64,000 bases of DNA from Casp-actino8 sp039800005 (GTDB taxonomy: Bacteria > Actinomycetota > Acidimicrobiia > Acidimicrobiales > Ilumatobacteraceae), in NCBI GenBank assembly GCA_039800005.1, contig JBDLRN010000010.1:1-64000 (forward strand), read 5' to 3'. The position numbers and the translations under genes were made by a program. Shown here piece by piece: positions 50,560-58,426 of the stretch (positions are counted from its first letter, which is position 1; each line of letters begins with the position of its first letter). The notes under the pieces were generated by a model. The model was not told where the DNA came from. It was given only the letters and a program-made list of their open reading frames with translations, and did not search any database.

Positions 50560-51387
50560 ATGGCTGATCGAACGGCGCCCCCGGTCGCTCTCGTCACCGG
50601 CGCCACCCGCGGGATCGGTCGCGGCGTCGCCCTCGCCCTCGGACGCCTCGGCCACACCGTCGTGATCACCGGCCGCACCCTCGCCGAAGGCACCGCGGTC
50701 AATCCAGCGACCGGTCACCCACTACCCGGGAGCCTGCGCACCACCGCCGCTGAGATCGAAGCCGCCGGCGGAACGTGTGTGCCCCTCGTGAACGACGTTC
50801 TCGACCTCGATCGAGCCGCGCCACTGGTCGACGAGATCGTCGAACGATGCGGTCGACTCGACGTGTTGGTCAACAACGCGGTGTACGTCGGACCGGGCAA
50901 CGACTGCGTGTTCACCGAGAACGACCCCGACGACGTGGTGCGCCGCGTGACCGGCAATCTCACCGCTCCTCTGCTCCTCACGCATGCCTTCGTGCGTCAC
51001 GCACTCGCGCGCGACGTTCATCCGACTCTGGGCGCACGGGCCTGGTTGATCGACGTCACGAGCGACGCCGGTCGACGCACACCCGAACGTCTGGCGGGCC
51101 AGGGCGGTTGGTCGTTGGTGTACGCAGCCACCAAGGGCGGCTTCCACCGCATCGCCGACATGGTCGCCCACGAATACGGGCATCACGGCATCCGCGCCGT
51201 GAACGTCAACCCCGGGCTGGTGGCCACCGAACGGGTCCTCGACAGCGGGCCCGGTTTGGCCTGGATCGCCGAACGAGGCGCCACGCCCGAGGCGATCGGT
51301 GAGGGCATCGTGCGTGTCGTACGCGACCCGGTGGTGGGAAATGGAGCCTACGTTCACGTCCAGGACTACCTGAACGAGAGTTCCTGA
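50560..51387 (+). CDS. short-chain dehydrogenase/reductase
   Basis: 275 residues of a classical SDR: VALVTGATRGIGRGVALALG, VVITGRTLAEGTAV, NNAVYVGPG in place of the usual NNAG, Ser in LIDVTSDAG, and catalytic YAATKGG. An insertion after the second strand (NPATGHPLPGSL) is present. The Arg in TGRTL favours NADP. The ATG is preceded by GAGGGGG about 12 bases away. Its promoter contains operator site 4. It starts the run SDR - amidohydrolase - acyl-CoA synthetase on the plus strand, mirroring the first cluster. Confidence 0.84.
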   Translation: MADRTAPPVALVTGATRGIGRGVALALGRLGHTVVITGRTLAEGTAVNPATGHPLPGSLRTTAAEIEAAGGTCVPLVNDVLDLDRAAPLVDEIVERCGRLDVLVNNAVYVGPGNDCVFTENDPDDVVRRVTGNLTAPLLLTHAFVRHALARDVHPTLGARAWLIDVTSDAGRRTPERLAGQGGWSLVYAATKGGFHRIADMVAHEYGHHGIRAVNVNPGLVATERVLDSGPGLAWIAERGATPEAIGEGIVRVVRDPVVGNGAYVHVQDYLNESS

Positions 51388-51447
51388 ACGATGATTCGTG
51401 ATCGAGATCCATCGATCCAGGCAGAGCGAACCGAAGAGGAGACGACG

Positions 51448-52665
51448 ATGAGCCAGACCTACGTGATCGGCCCGACCAACACCGACATGTTGCTGCCCGA
51501 GCCCGAGCACTCGCCGGTTCACTACACGCTGATCTCGGTCGACGATCATCTCGTCGAGCCGCCGCACATGTTCGACGGTCGACTCCCCGCCGCGTTGCAG
51601 AGCGGCGCACCTCGGCTGATCGAGAACGATCGCGGCCACCAGGTGTGGACGTTCGACGGTCAGATCTTCAGCCAAGTCGGGATGAACGCCGTGGCCGGAC
51701 GCCGCCCGGAGTTTCGTTCGCTCGAACCGGCCCGCTTCGAGGACATGAGACCTGGTTGCTACGACATCCACGCGCGCGTCGCCGACATGGATCTGATCGG
51801 TTGCTGGGCGTCGTTGAACTTTCCGTCGCAAGTGGCCGGATTCGCCGGACGCATCTTCAGCGGTTGTTCCGATCCCGAACTCGGACTCGCCGTGATGCGA
51901 GCGTGGAACGATTGGCTGTACGAGGAGTGGTGGCAGCCCTATCCGGAGCGTTCCATTCCGTGTGGCATCACCTGGCTCGCTCCCGGTCCCGACGGTACGG
52001 CGCGCCTCGGCGCCGACGAGATCCGTCGCAACGCCGAGCGCGGTTTCAAGGCAGTGACGTTGCCCGAACGGCCGCACAACATCGGCCTCGAGAGCTTGTT
52101 CGGCGGGTGGTGGGATCCGATCATCGAAGCTTGCGTCGAAACCGACACGGTGATCGCGCTGCACGTGGGTTCGTCGGGCATGTACGCCATGCCCCCGGCG
52201 GCACCGGCCCTCCAACTCGGAGCCACCCTGTTCGGCCAGTTGTCGCTCACGGCGTGTGCCGAATGGCTGTGGAGCGGGTACCCGTACCGCTTCCCCGATC
52301 TCAAGATCGCCATGAGCGAAGGAGGCATCGGTTGGGTGCCGATGTTGCTCGACCGCCTCGAGAACGTGGTCGACCGCAGCGGCTACGGCGCGGGCTGGGA
52401 TCTGCGTCCGGCCGAAGTGTTGCGACGCAACTTCTGGTACTGCACGATCGACGATCCGTCGACGATCGATCTCTACGACGTGATCGGCGAAGACCACATC
52501 ATGGTCGAGGTCGACTACCCGCACGGCGACAGCACATGGCCCGACACCCAGACCGTGCTGAAGAACGCGTGGGGTCACCTGCCCGATCACGTGCTGCGCA
52601 AGTTCTGCATCGAGAACGCCGCCGCCCTGTTCCGTCATCCGCTCCCCGAGCGCATCGTGCCGTGA
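51448..52665 (+). CDS. amidohydrolase-2 family metal-dependent hydrolase/decarboxylase
   Basis: 405 residues, a paralogue of the amidohydrolase at 7208. Metal-site motifs: LISVDDHLVEPPHMF, IALHVGSSGMYAM and VEVDYPHGDSTWP with the final Asp. WNDWLYEEWWQP and ADEIRRNAERGFKAVT are shared with the paralogue. The N-terminal extension (IGPTNTDMLLPEPEHSP) is longer. ATG 51448 has AGAGGAG eight bases upstream, clearly the start. GTGA at its end couples it to the acyl-CoA synthetase. It would act on the same class of acid or CoA ester as the cluster. Confidence 0.85.
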   Translation: MSQTYVIGPTNTDMLLPEPEHSPVHYTLISVDDHLVEPPHMFDGRLPAALQSGAPRLIENDRGHQVWTFDGQIFSQVGMNAVAGRRPEFRSLEPARFEDMRPGCYDIHARVADMDLIGCWASLNFPSQVAGFAGRIFSGCSDPELGLAVMRAWNDWLYEEWWQPYPERSIPCGITWLAPGPDGTARLGADEIRRNAERGFKAVTLPERPHNIGLESLFGGWWDPIIEACVETDTVIALHVGSSGMYAMPPAAPALQLGATLFGQLSLTACAEWLWSGYPYRFPDLKIAMSEGGIGWVPMLLDRLENVVDRSGYGAGWDLRPAEVLRRNFWYCTIDDPSTIDLYDVIGEDHIMVEVDYPHGDSTWPDTQTVLKNAWGHLPDHVLRKFCIENAAALFRHPLPERIVP

Positions 52666-54323
52666 GCACCGTCGGCGAGTTGTTGCGCGCCCGAGTGGGC
52701 GACACGGCCATCGGCTATCGATTCGGCGATCAGGTCTGGACCTGGGACGAGGTCGTTCGTGAGTCGGTCGCCCGTGCCGCGGTGCTGTCGGAGTCGCTCG
52801 ATCCGACGCGACCGCCCCACGTGGGAGTCCTGCTGGAGAACGTTCCCGACTACCTCTTCTGGATCGGCGGTGCCGCCCTCGTCGGGGCCTGCATCGTCGG
52901 TGTGAACCCGACGCGTCGCGGCGAGGAACTGGCGCGCGACGTGCGCCACACCGACTGCCAGATGATCGTCACCGATCACTCGGGCACGGCACTGTTCGAC
53001 GGACTCGATCTCGGCGTGCCGGATCACGCCATGTTCGACATCGACGCGAGCGACGTTCGCGAACGGGTCGCTCGACGGCGCAGTGCCCCTCTTCCCGACT
53101 CCGAGCCCGACGGTTCGCTCCCACTGTTCCTCCTCTTCACCTCCGGCTCGACGAGTGCACCCAAAGCCGTGGTCTGCACCAACGAGCGCATGGCCGAGAC
53201 CGCGGTGCGAGCCGGCCAGATCTACGGTGTGACCCGCGACGAGGTGTGCTACTGCCCCATGCCTCTCTTCCACGGCAACGCTCTCTTCGCCTGTTGGGGT
53301 CCGGCCTTGGCGGTCGGTGCGCAAGTGGTGCTGCGCCGCAAGTTCTCGGCCAGTCAGTTCCTCGCCGACGTCCGCGCCTACGGCTGCACCTACTTCACCT
53401 ACGTGGGACGCACCATCGCCTACGTGCTCGGACAACCGGCCACCGCCCACGATCGCGATCATCGTCTCCGTATGGGTTTCGGCACCGAAGCCTCGGCTCT
53501 CGATCGCGAACGTTTCCTCGAGCGCTTCGGCTGTCCGCTCGTCGAGGGTTACGGCTCGAGTGAAGCCGTGGTGGCCATCCTGCGCACACCCGACACGCCG
53601 CCCAACGCCCTCGGTCGCGAACGCCCCGACATGGCCGGCCAGGTGATGGTGGTCGATCCGTCGACTCTCGAGGAGTGTCCCCGCGTGGTGTTCGACGTCC
53701 ACGGTGCGATCACCAATCCCGAGTGCATCGGAGAGATCGTTCGCGTGGGGGGCGAAGCCTCGTTCGAGGGCTATTACAACAACACCGACGCGACCGGTGA
53801 CCGCGTCCGCAACGGCTGGTACTGGACCGGTGACCTCGGCTTCCGCGACTCCGACGGCTTCTTCTACTTCGGCGGACGCAGTGCCGACTGGTTACGCGTC
53901 GACAGCGAGAACTTCGCCGGCGCACCGGTCGAGAACATCATCGCCCGCTTCCCCGGCGTGGTGATGTGCGCGGTGTACCCGGTCCCCGATCCGGTGACCG
54001 GCGACATGGTGATGACGGCGATCGAGATGGCCGACGGGCACTCGTTCGATCCTCACGCCTTCGACGAGTTCCTCGCCGCCCAACGTGACCTCGGCACGAA
54101 GTGGAGCCCGCAACTCGTACGAGTCTCGTCGGGCATCCCGCTCACCGCCAACAACAAGGTTCACAAGCCGCCGTTGCGAGCCGCGCGATGGAGCACCGAC
54201 GAGACGATCTACTGGCGTCCGGAGCGGGGCGATTCACTGCGCGTCATGACCGATGTCGACAAGTCGGCTCTCGAACGGCGTTTCGCCGACAACGGACGAG
54301 CCCACGTGCTGTCGGGCGTCTAG
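52662..54323 (+). CDS. AMP-binding acyl-CoA synthetase (FadD17-like)
   Basis: 553 residues. P-loop FTSGSTSAPKAVV, adenylate motif EGYGSSEAVV, hinge YWTGDLGFRDSDGFFYFGGR followed by SADWLRVDSENFAGAPVE, and the C-terminal Lys in LTANNKVHKPPL. The SADWLRVDxENFxxxPxE sequence is typical of the FadD17/FATP-like branch. The enzyme activates carboxylic acids to CoA esters. A paralogue sharing this branch is at 56717. GTG overlaps the amidohydrolase stop by four bases. Its TAG is inside CTAG, shared with the convergent SnoaL-like gene. Confidence 0.87.
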   Translation: MSTVGELLRARVGDTAIGYRFGDQVWTWDEVVRESVARAAVLSESLDPTRPPHVGVLLENVPDYLFWIGGAALVGACIVGVNPTRRGEELARDVRHTDCQMIVTDHSGTALFDGLDLGVPDHAMFDIDASDVRERVARRRSAPLPDSEPDGSLPLFLLFTSGSTSAPKAVVCTNERMAETAVRAGQIYGVTRDEVCYCPMPLFHGNALFACWGPALAVGAQVVLRRKFSASQFLADVRAYGCTYFTYVGRTIAYVLGQPATAHDRDHRLRMGFGTEASALDRERFLERFGCPLVEGYGSSEAVVAILRTPDTPPNALGRERPDMAGQVMVVDPSTLEECPRVVFDVHGAITNPECIGEIVRVGGEASFEGYYNNTDATGDRVRNGWYWTGDLGFRDSDGFFYFGGRSADWLRVDSENFAGAPVENIIARFPGVVMCAVYPVPDPVTGDMVMTAIEMADGHSFDPHAFDEFLAAQRDLGTKWSPQLVRVSSGIPLTANNKVHKPPLRAARWSTDETIYWRPERGDSLRVMTDVDKSALERRFADNGRAHVLSGV

Positions 54324-54844
54324 AGCGACGCGTTCCAGTTCTGCCACGACTCCAGGCATTCGGGCAGTTCGCCCTTGCCGGTCTGACTGGCCGGCCAGTT
54401 GGCATCGGCCAATCCGACCGGTGGATTCGGCATGTCGTGGCCGTACCAGAGCAGGTGGCGTCGCTTCACGAAACCCCACCGACCGTCGACTCGCAGATAC
54501 GTGTCGTGGTACTGGATCTGGTGGACGATCCACCGACCGTCGACGTCTTCGATCTCGCCCCGACACGACACGATGCCGGTGGCGTCGTCGGGACCGTTCA
54601 CGTCGATGAGGTGATTCGAGACCTGCAGGATCACTCGGCCGAGGGTGCGGAACTGTCCGTCGAACGAGGACTTCAACGCCTCGCGTCCGGAGAGTTCACG
54701 CGTCACACGAATGTCGGGCACGAACAACTCGACCAGTCGATCCAGGTCGCGAGCGCCGTAGAGAATCGCATAGCGACTGGCGAGTTGACGGATGTCTTCA
54801 CAAGCGACGAGCCAGGCCACCGGATCGTCGTCACGCCACGCCAT
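54320..54844 (-). CDS. SnoaL-like (NTF2-fold) protein
   Basis: 174 residues. The NTF2/SnoaL cone fold is seen in WLVACEDIRQLASRYAILYGARDLDRLVELF (landmarks EDIRQLASRYAILY and DLDRLVELF), LGRVILQVSNHLIDV and GRWIVHQIQYHDTYLRVDG. His and Tyr in the last motif line the cavity. Related proteins are small cyclases, hydratases or ring-isomerising enzymes such as ketosteroid isomerase; which reaction applies is not clear. It starts three bases after the stop of the SDR at 54848, so the two are co-transcribed. Its stop overlaps that of the acyl-CoA synthetase. Confidence 0.78.
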   Translation of the reverse strand: MAWRDDDPVAWLVACEDIRQLASRYAILYGARDLDRLVELFVPDIRVTRELSGREALKSSFDGQFRTLGRVILQVSNHLIDVNGPDDATGIVSCRGEIEDVDGRWIVHQIQYHDTYLRVDGRWGFVKRRHLLWYGHDMPNPPVGLADANWPASQTGKGELPECLESWQNWNASL

Positions 54845-54847
54845 GGC

Positions 54848-55633
54848 TCAGCGACCGCCGGGGAGCGGATGCGGATGAGCCGTCGGCTGCAACATGGCAT
54901 CGGTGCCGCCGTCGACGAACAGGACCTGGCCCACCACGTACGACGACTCGTTCGACAGCAAGAACTTGACGGCGTTGGCGATCTCTTCCGGCTTGCCCCA
55001 ACGACCGCGGGGAATCGGAATGTGCTCGAGGGCCGACTTCATTCCTGGATCGTCGAGCAATGGCCGGGTCATCGCCGTGTCGATCACGCCCGGTGCCACG
55101 GCGTTGAGACGGATGCCGTCCTTCATCCAGTCGGCGGCGTTCATACGCGTCCAGAAGGCGATGGCCAACTTGCCGGCCGGATAGGCCAAGAAAGCCGCCG
55201 GATCCTGATACCGCTCGACCATCGTCGCCTCGTCGGCGTTCAGGTGCATCAGCGCTTCGTCGACCGGGAGCCCCGGCGTCATGGTCGTGGAGTTCGACGA
55301 GATCATCACCACCGCCGGATCGGTACCTTTGGCGAGGGTCGGACGAAGGCCGTTCACCACCGCAAGCGTGCCGTAGAAGTTGACCGACACGATGAGACGA
55401 TTGGGTGCCGGGGTGCTGAGTCCGGCGCACGGCACCAGACCGTCGAGCGCACCGCCACAGGCCGCCGACACCTCGGCCACGATGCGCTCGCGATCGGCCG
55501 GCTTCGAGAGATCTCCGGTCACGTCGGCGTCGTGCAGGTCGACACCGATGACTCGGTGGCCGCTCGCTTCCAACACCTTCTTGGTGGCCGCTCCGATACC
55601 CGAAGCGGTGCCGGTCACGCAGATCGTCGCCAT
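54848..55633 (-). CDS. SDR resembling 3-alpha-hydroxysteroid dehydrogenase/carbonyl reductase
   Basis: 261 residues. The opening ATICVTGTASGIGAATKKVL, VIGVDLHDADVTGDLS, GLVPCAGLSTPAPN (CAG replacing NAG) and the active site AYPAGKLAIAF, with Ser in MISSNSTTM, follow the pattern of the bacterial 3-alpha-hydroxysteroid dehydrogenase family, as does the end VDGGTDAML. That supports, without proving, a steroid or similar alicyclic substrate for this cluster. ATG 55633 has GGAGGAA five bases upstream. The next gene on the strand is the SnoaL-like protein; the pair could act together on a cyclic ketone. Confidence 0.8.
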   Translation of the reverse strand: MATICVTGTASGIGAATKKVLEASGHRVIGVDLHDADVTGDLSKPADRERIVAEVSAACGGALDGLVPCAGLSTPAPNRLIVSVNFYGTLAVVNGLRPTLAKGTDPAVVMISSNSTTMTPGLPVDEALMHLNADEATMVERYQDPAAFLAYPAGKLAIAFWTRMNAADWMKDGIRLNAVAPGVIDTAMTRPLLDDPGMKSALEHIPIPRGRWGKPEEIANAVKFLLSNESSYVVGQVLFVDGGTDAMLQPTAHPHPLPGGR

Positions 55634-55716
55634 GTGGTTCCTCCGTTCGACAGCAGGCCGACCTCGGACCACTGGTCGGTTCCCGTCCAGTGTGGCAGAT
55701 CGCCTACCGTGCTCTC

Positions 55717-56691
55717 ATGCGCGCCGTGGTCTGCCGTACGTTCGCCCCGATCGATCAACTGGTGATCGAGGATCGCCCCTCACCCGACCTTTTTCCGTCG
55801 TGCGTTCGCATCGCGGTCACGGCGTGTGGTGTCAACTTCGTGGACGGGCTGTTCGTCCAGGGCAAGTACCAGATCAAGCCACCCACCCCGTTCGTGCCGG
55901 GCATGGAAGTGGTCGGACGCGTCACCGAGGTCGCATCCGACGTGACCGATGTGGCGGTCGGTACACGAGTGTTCGCCAACGTCGGCCTCGGCGGCTACGC
56001 CGACGAAGCGGTGGTGGCTGCCAAGCGCATCATCGTCCTTCCCGACACGCTCTCCGACGGCCAAGCCGCCACGTTCATGCAGAGTTACCTCACCGCGTGG
56101 TTCGCCCTCGTCGAGCGAGCTCGCGTCGAAGCCGGCAAGTGGCTCCTCGTCACCGGCGCCGGCAGCGGCGTCGGACTCGCCGCCGTCGACGTGGGCCACG
56201 CGCTCGGCCTGCACGTGATCGCCGTCGCATCGACCGACGACAAGCGGACACTCGCCGTCGATCGCGGCGCCGAGGCGACCATCGACTCGCGACTGTCGGC
56301 CGACGAGATCAAAGAACGCGCCAAGGAGTTGTCGGGCGGCGGCGTCGACTACGTGTACGACCCGGTGGGCGGCGAGTTCGGCGAAATGTCGCTTCGCACT
56401 CTCAACGACGACGGCCAGTATCTCGTGATCGGATTCGTGGCCGGCATTCCGAAACTGCCTGCCAATCAGGTGCTGCTGAAGAACCGCCGCGTGACCGGCG
56501 TCGACTGGGGTGGTTGGGCGGGCAAGAACCCGGCCGCCAACGACGCCATGCTGCAGGAGGTGTTGCGATTCATCGCCGACGGCCGACTCCGTCCGGTCGA
56601 ACCGGTCACCTACCCCCTGGTCGACGCGGCCCGCGCATTGCAGGATCTGGAGGACCGCAAGATCGCCGGCAAGATCGCGCTCGTCCCGTGA
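55717..56691 (+). CDS. NADPH:quinone reductase-like MDR oxidoreductase
   Basis: 324 residues, medium-chain dehydrogenase fold without zinc ligands. MRAVVCRTFAPIDQLVIED, ACGVNFVDGLFVQGKYQ and PFVPGMEVVGRV form the N-terminal domain; LLVTGAGSGVGLAAVDVG binds the nucleotide; VDYVYDPVGGEF and VTGVDWGGW follow. Members reduce quinones or enoyl-CoA-like double bonds with NADPH. ATG 55717 has TACCGT (55705-55710) six bases upstream, so it is predicted leaderless and independent. It is convergent with the import operon. Confidence 0.85.
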   Translation: MRAVVCRTFAPIDQLVIEDRPSPDLFPSCVRIAVTACGVNFVDGLFVQGKYQIKPPTPFVPGMEVVGRVTEVASDVTDVAVGTRVFANVGLGGYADEAVVAAKRIIVLPDTLSDGQAATFMQSYLTAWFALVERARVEAGKWLLVTGAGSGVGLAAVDVGHALGLHVIAVASTDDKRTLAVDRGAEATIDSRLSADEIKERAKELSGGGVDYVYDPVGGEFGEMSLRTLNDDGQYLVIGFVAGIPKLPANQVLLKNRRVTGVDWGGWAGKNPAANDAMLQEVLRFIADGRLRPVEPVTYPLVDAARALQDLEDRKIAGKIALVP

Positions 56692-56716
56692 TCGAGCATC
56701 GGTAGGTCGGGTCGAG

Positions 56717-58426
56717 TCAGGTCAGGGTCGAGCTGCGGCCGTTGGCCTCGAATCGCTCGCGCAGTCTCGTCGCGTCGTCACGAGTGAAGCGAACGAAGTC
56801 GATTCCCTTGCCGGGACGGAACCACACTCGTGCGTCGTCGCGCTCCTCGACCGCGTGCCAACGCTTTCTCACGAGTTCGCGCTTCACGACCTTGTTGGTC
56901 TGCGTGAGCGGCAGTTCGTCGACGACCTCGACGAAGGACGGCACCCACTTGGGTCCGAGATCGGCTTGCGCACCGAGAAAGGTGGCGAACTCGTCGATCT
57001 CGAACACCGCGCCGGGAACCAGCTGGATCGCCACCATCGCCCGGTCGCCGGCATCGACGTCGGGCACCCCGTACACCGCGGCCAACAGGACGCTCGGGTG
57101 TCGCATGACGATGCGTTCGATCGGCGCGGCGGCGAAGTTCTCTCCGTCGACTCGCAGCCAATCCGACGTCCGACCGGCGAAGTAGAAGAAGCCCTTCTCA
57201 TCGCGGTACGCGAGATCGCCGGTCCAGTAGGCGCCGTTGCGCAAGCGTTCGCGGTTGGCCTCGTCGTTGTTCCAGTAGCCCTCGAAAGTGCCGCCACCCG
57301 TGTTGACGATCTCGCCGGTGGCCTCTTCACCGTTCAACAGACGTCCGGCCTCGTCGAACCGCGCGCGCGGGCATTCCTCCCCGGTGTCGGGACTCAACAC
57401 CTTGATGGTGTCCTGCGCGGCCACGCCGAGCGATCCGGACGGCATGTCGGGTACGCGCACGATCGACGCACCGGTCTCGGTCTGGCCGTAGCCGTCGGTG
57501 AGCGTGCATCCGAATCGAGCGCCGAAGCGAGCGATGTCGACCTCGGATCCTTCGTTGCCGAAACCTCGACGCAACGGGTTGTCGGCGTCGTCGCGACGTT
57601 CGGGCGTGGCCAGGATGTAGGTGAGCGGTTTGCCCACGTAGTTGAAGTAGGTGGCACCGTAGCGACGCACGTCGTCGAGGAACTCCGACGCCGAGAACTT
57701 GCGGCGTAGTGCGACCGCCGCTCCGGCCGCGACCGACGGCGCCCACGCCGTGAACAGAGCATTGGAGTGGAAGAGTGGCATGGAGATGTACGTGGTGTCG
57801 TCGGCGGTCAGCTGGGTGATGGCCAACATCGAGCCGACCACGAAGAGCAAGCGGCGATGGGTGGTGATGACCGCCTTGGGTGCTCCGCTCGTGCCCGACG
57901 TGAACACGAGGAGGAAGTTGTCGCTCGGTGCGACCGGACACTCGTCGGCCGACGGCAACGTCGATCCACGGAATGGTTGCAGAGCCAGAGCATGGTCGTC
58001 GGTGTCGACGACCAGCACGCGATCGCCCCCGAGGGATCCGGCCGCACCGAGGTCGAGTCCGGCGAGCAAATCGACCTGCGACGGTTCGGTGATCACGACC
58101 TGACAGTCGGTGTAGGTGATGTCACGTTCGAGCTCGGCTCCACGTCGAGTGGGATTGATACCCACCACCGCCGCACCGGTGACCGCTGCCGCACCGAGCC
58201 ACATCGTGAACTCCGGGGTGTTGTCGAGCAGAACACCGATGTGCGGCGCCGCGCCGGCCGGACGACCGGCCATGATCGACCGCCACCAGGCCGCCCGCGT
58301 GGCGACTTCGGCGCACCACTCTCGATAGGTCCACGAGCGATCGTCGAATTTGAGGGCGATGCGATCGTCGTCGGCGCGTGCCCGCACGTGATCGGCGAAC
58401 GTGACGACTCCGGAGTTCGTGGTCAT
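56717..58426 (-). CDS. AMP-binding acyl-CoA synthetase (FadD17-like)
   Basis: 569 residues, paralogous to the one at 52662. P-loop VFTSGTSGAPKAVI, adenylate motif DGYGQTETGASI, hinge YWTGDLAYRDEKGFFYFAGR, then TSDWLRVDGENFAAAPIE and the C-terminal Lys region LTQTNKVVKREL. It is last in the minus-strand operon: ATG 58426 overlaps the stop of the flavoprotein gene (ATGA). The operon order, import then ring or double-bond reduction then activation, suggests that the transported acid is made into its CoA ester here. The substrate is not known. Confidence 0.87.
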   Translation of the reverse strand: MTTNSGVVTFADHVRARADDDRIALKFDDRSWTYREWCAEVATRAAWWRSIMAGRPAGAAPHIGVLLDNTPEFTMWLGAAAVTGAAVVGINPTRRGAELERDITYTDCQVVITEPSQVDLLAGLDLGAAGSLGGDRVLVVDTDDHALALQPFRGSTLPSADECPVAPSDNFLLVFTSGTSGAPKAVITTHRRLLFVVGSMLAITQLTADDTTYISMPLFHSNALFTAWAPSVAAGAAVALRRKFSASEFLDDVRRYGATYFNYVGKPLTYILATPERRDDADNPLRRGFGNEGSEVDIARFGARFGCTLTDGYGQTETGASIVRVPDMPSGSLGVAAQDTIKVLSPDTGEECPRARFDEAGRLLNGEEATGEIVNTGGGTFEGYWNNDEANRERLRNGAYWTGDLAYRDEKGFFYFAGRTSDWLRVDGENFAAAPIERIVMRHPSVLLAAVYGVPDVDAGDRAMVAIQLVPGAVFEIDEFATFLGAQADLGPKWVPSFVEVVDELPLTQTNKVVKRELVRKRWHAVEERDDARVWFRPGKGIDFVRFTRDDATRLRERFEANGRSSTLT

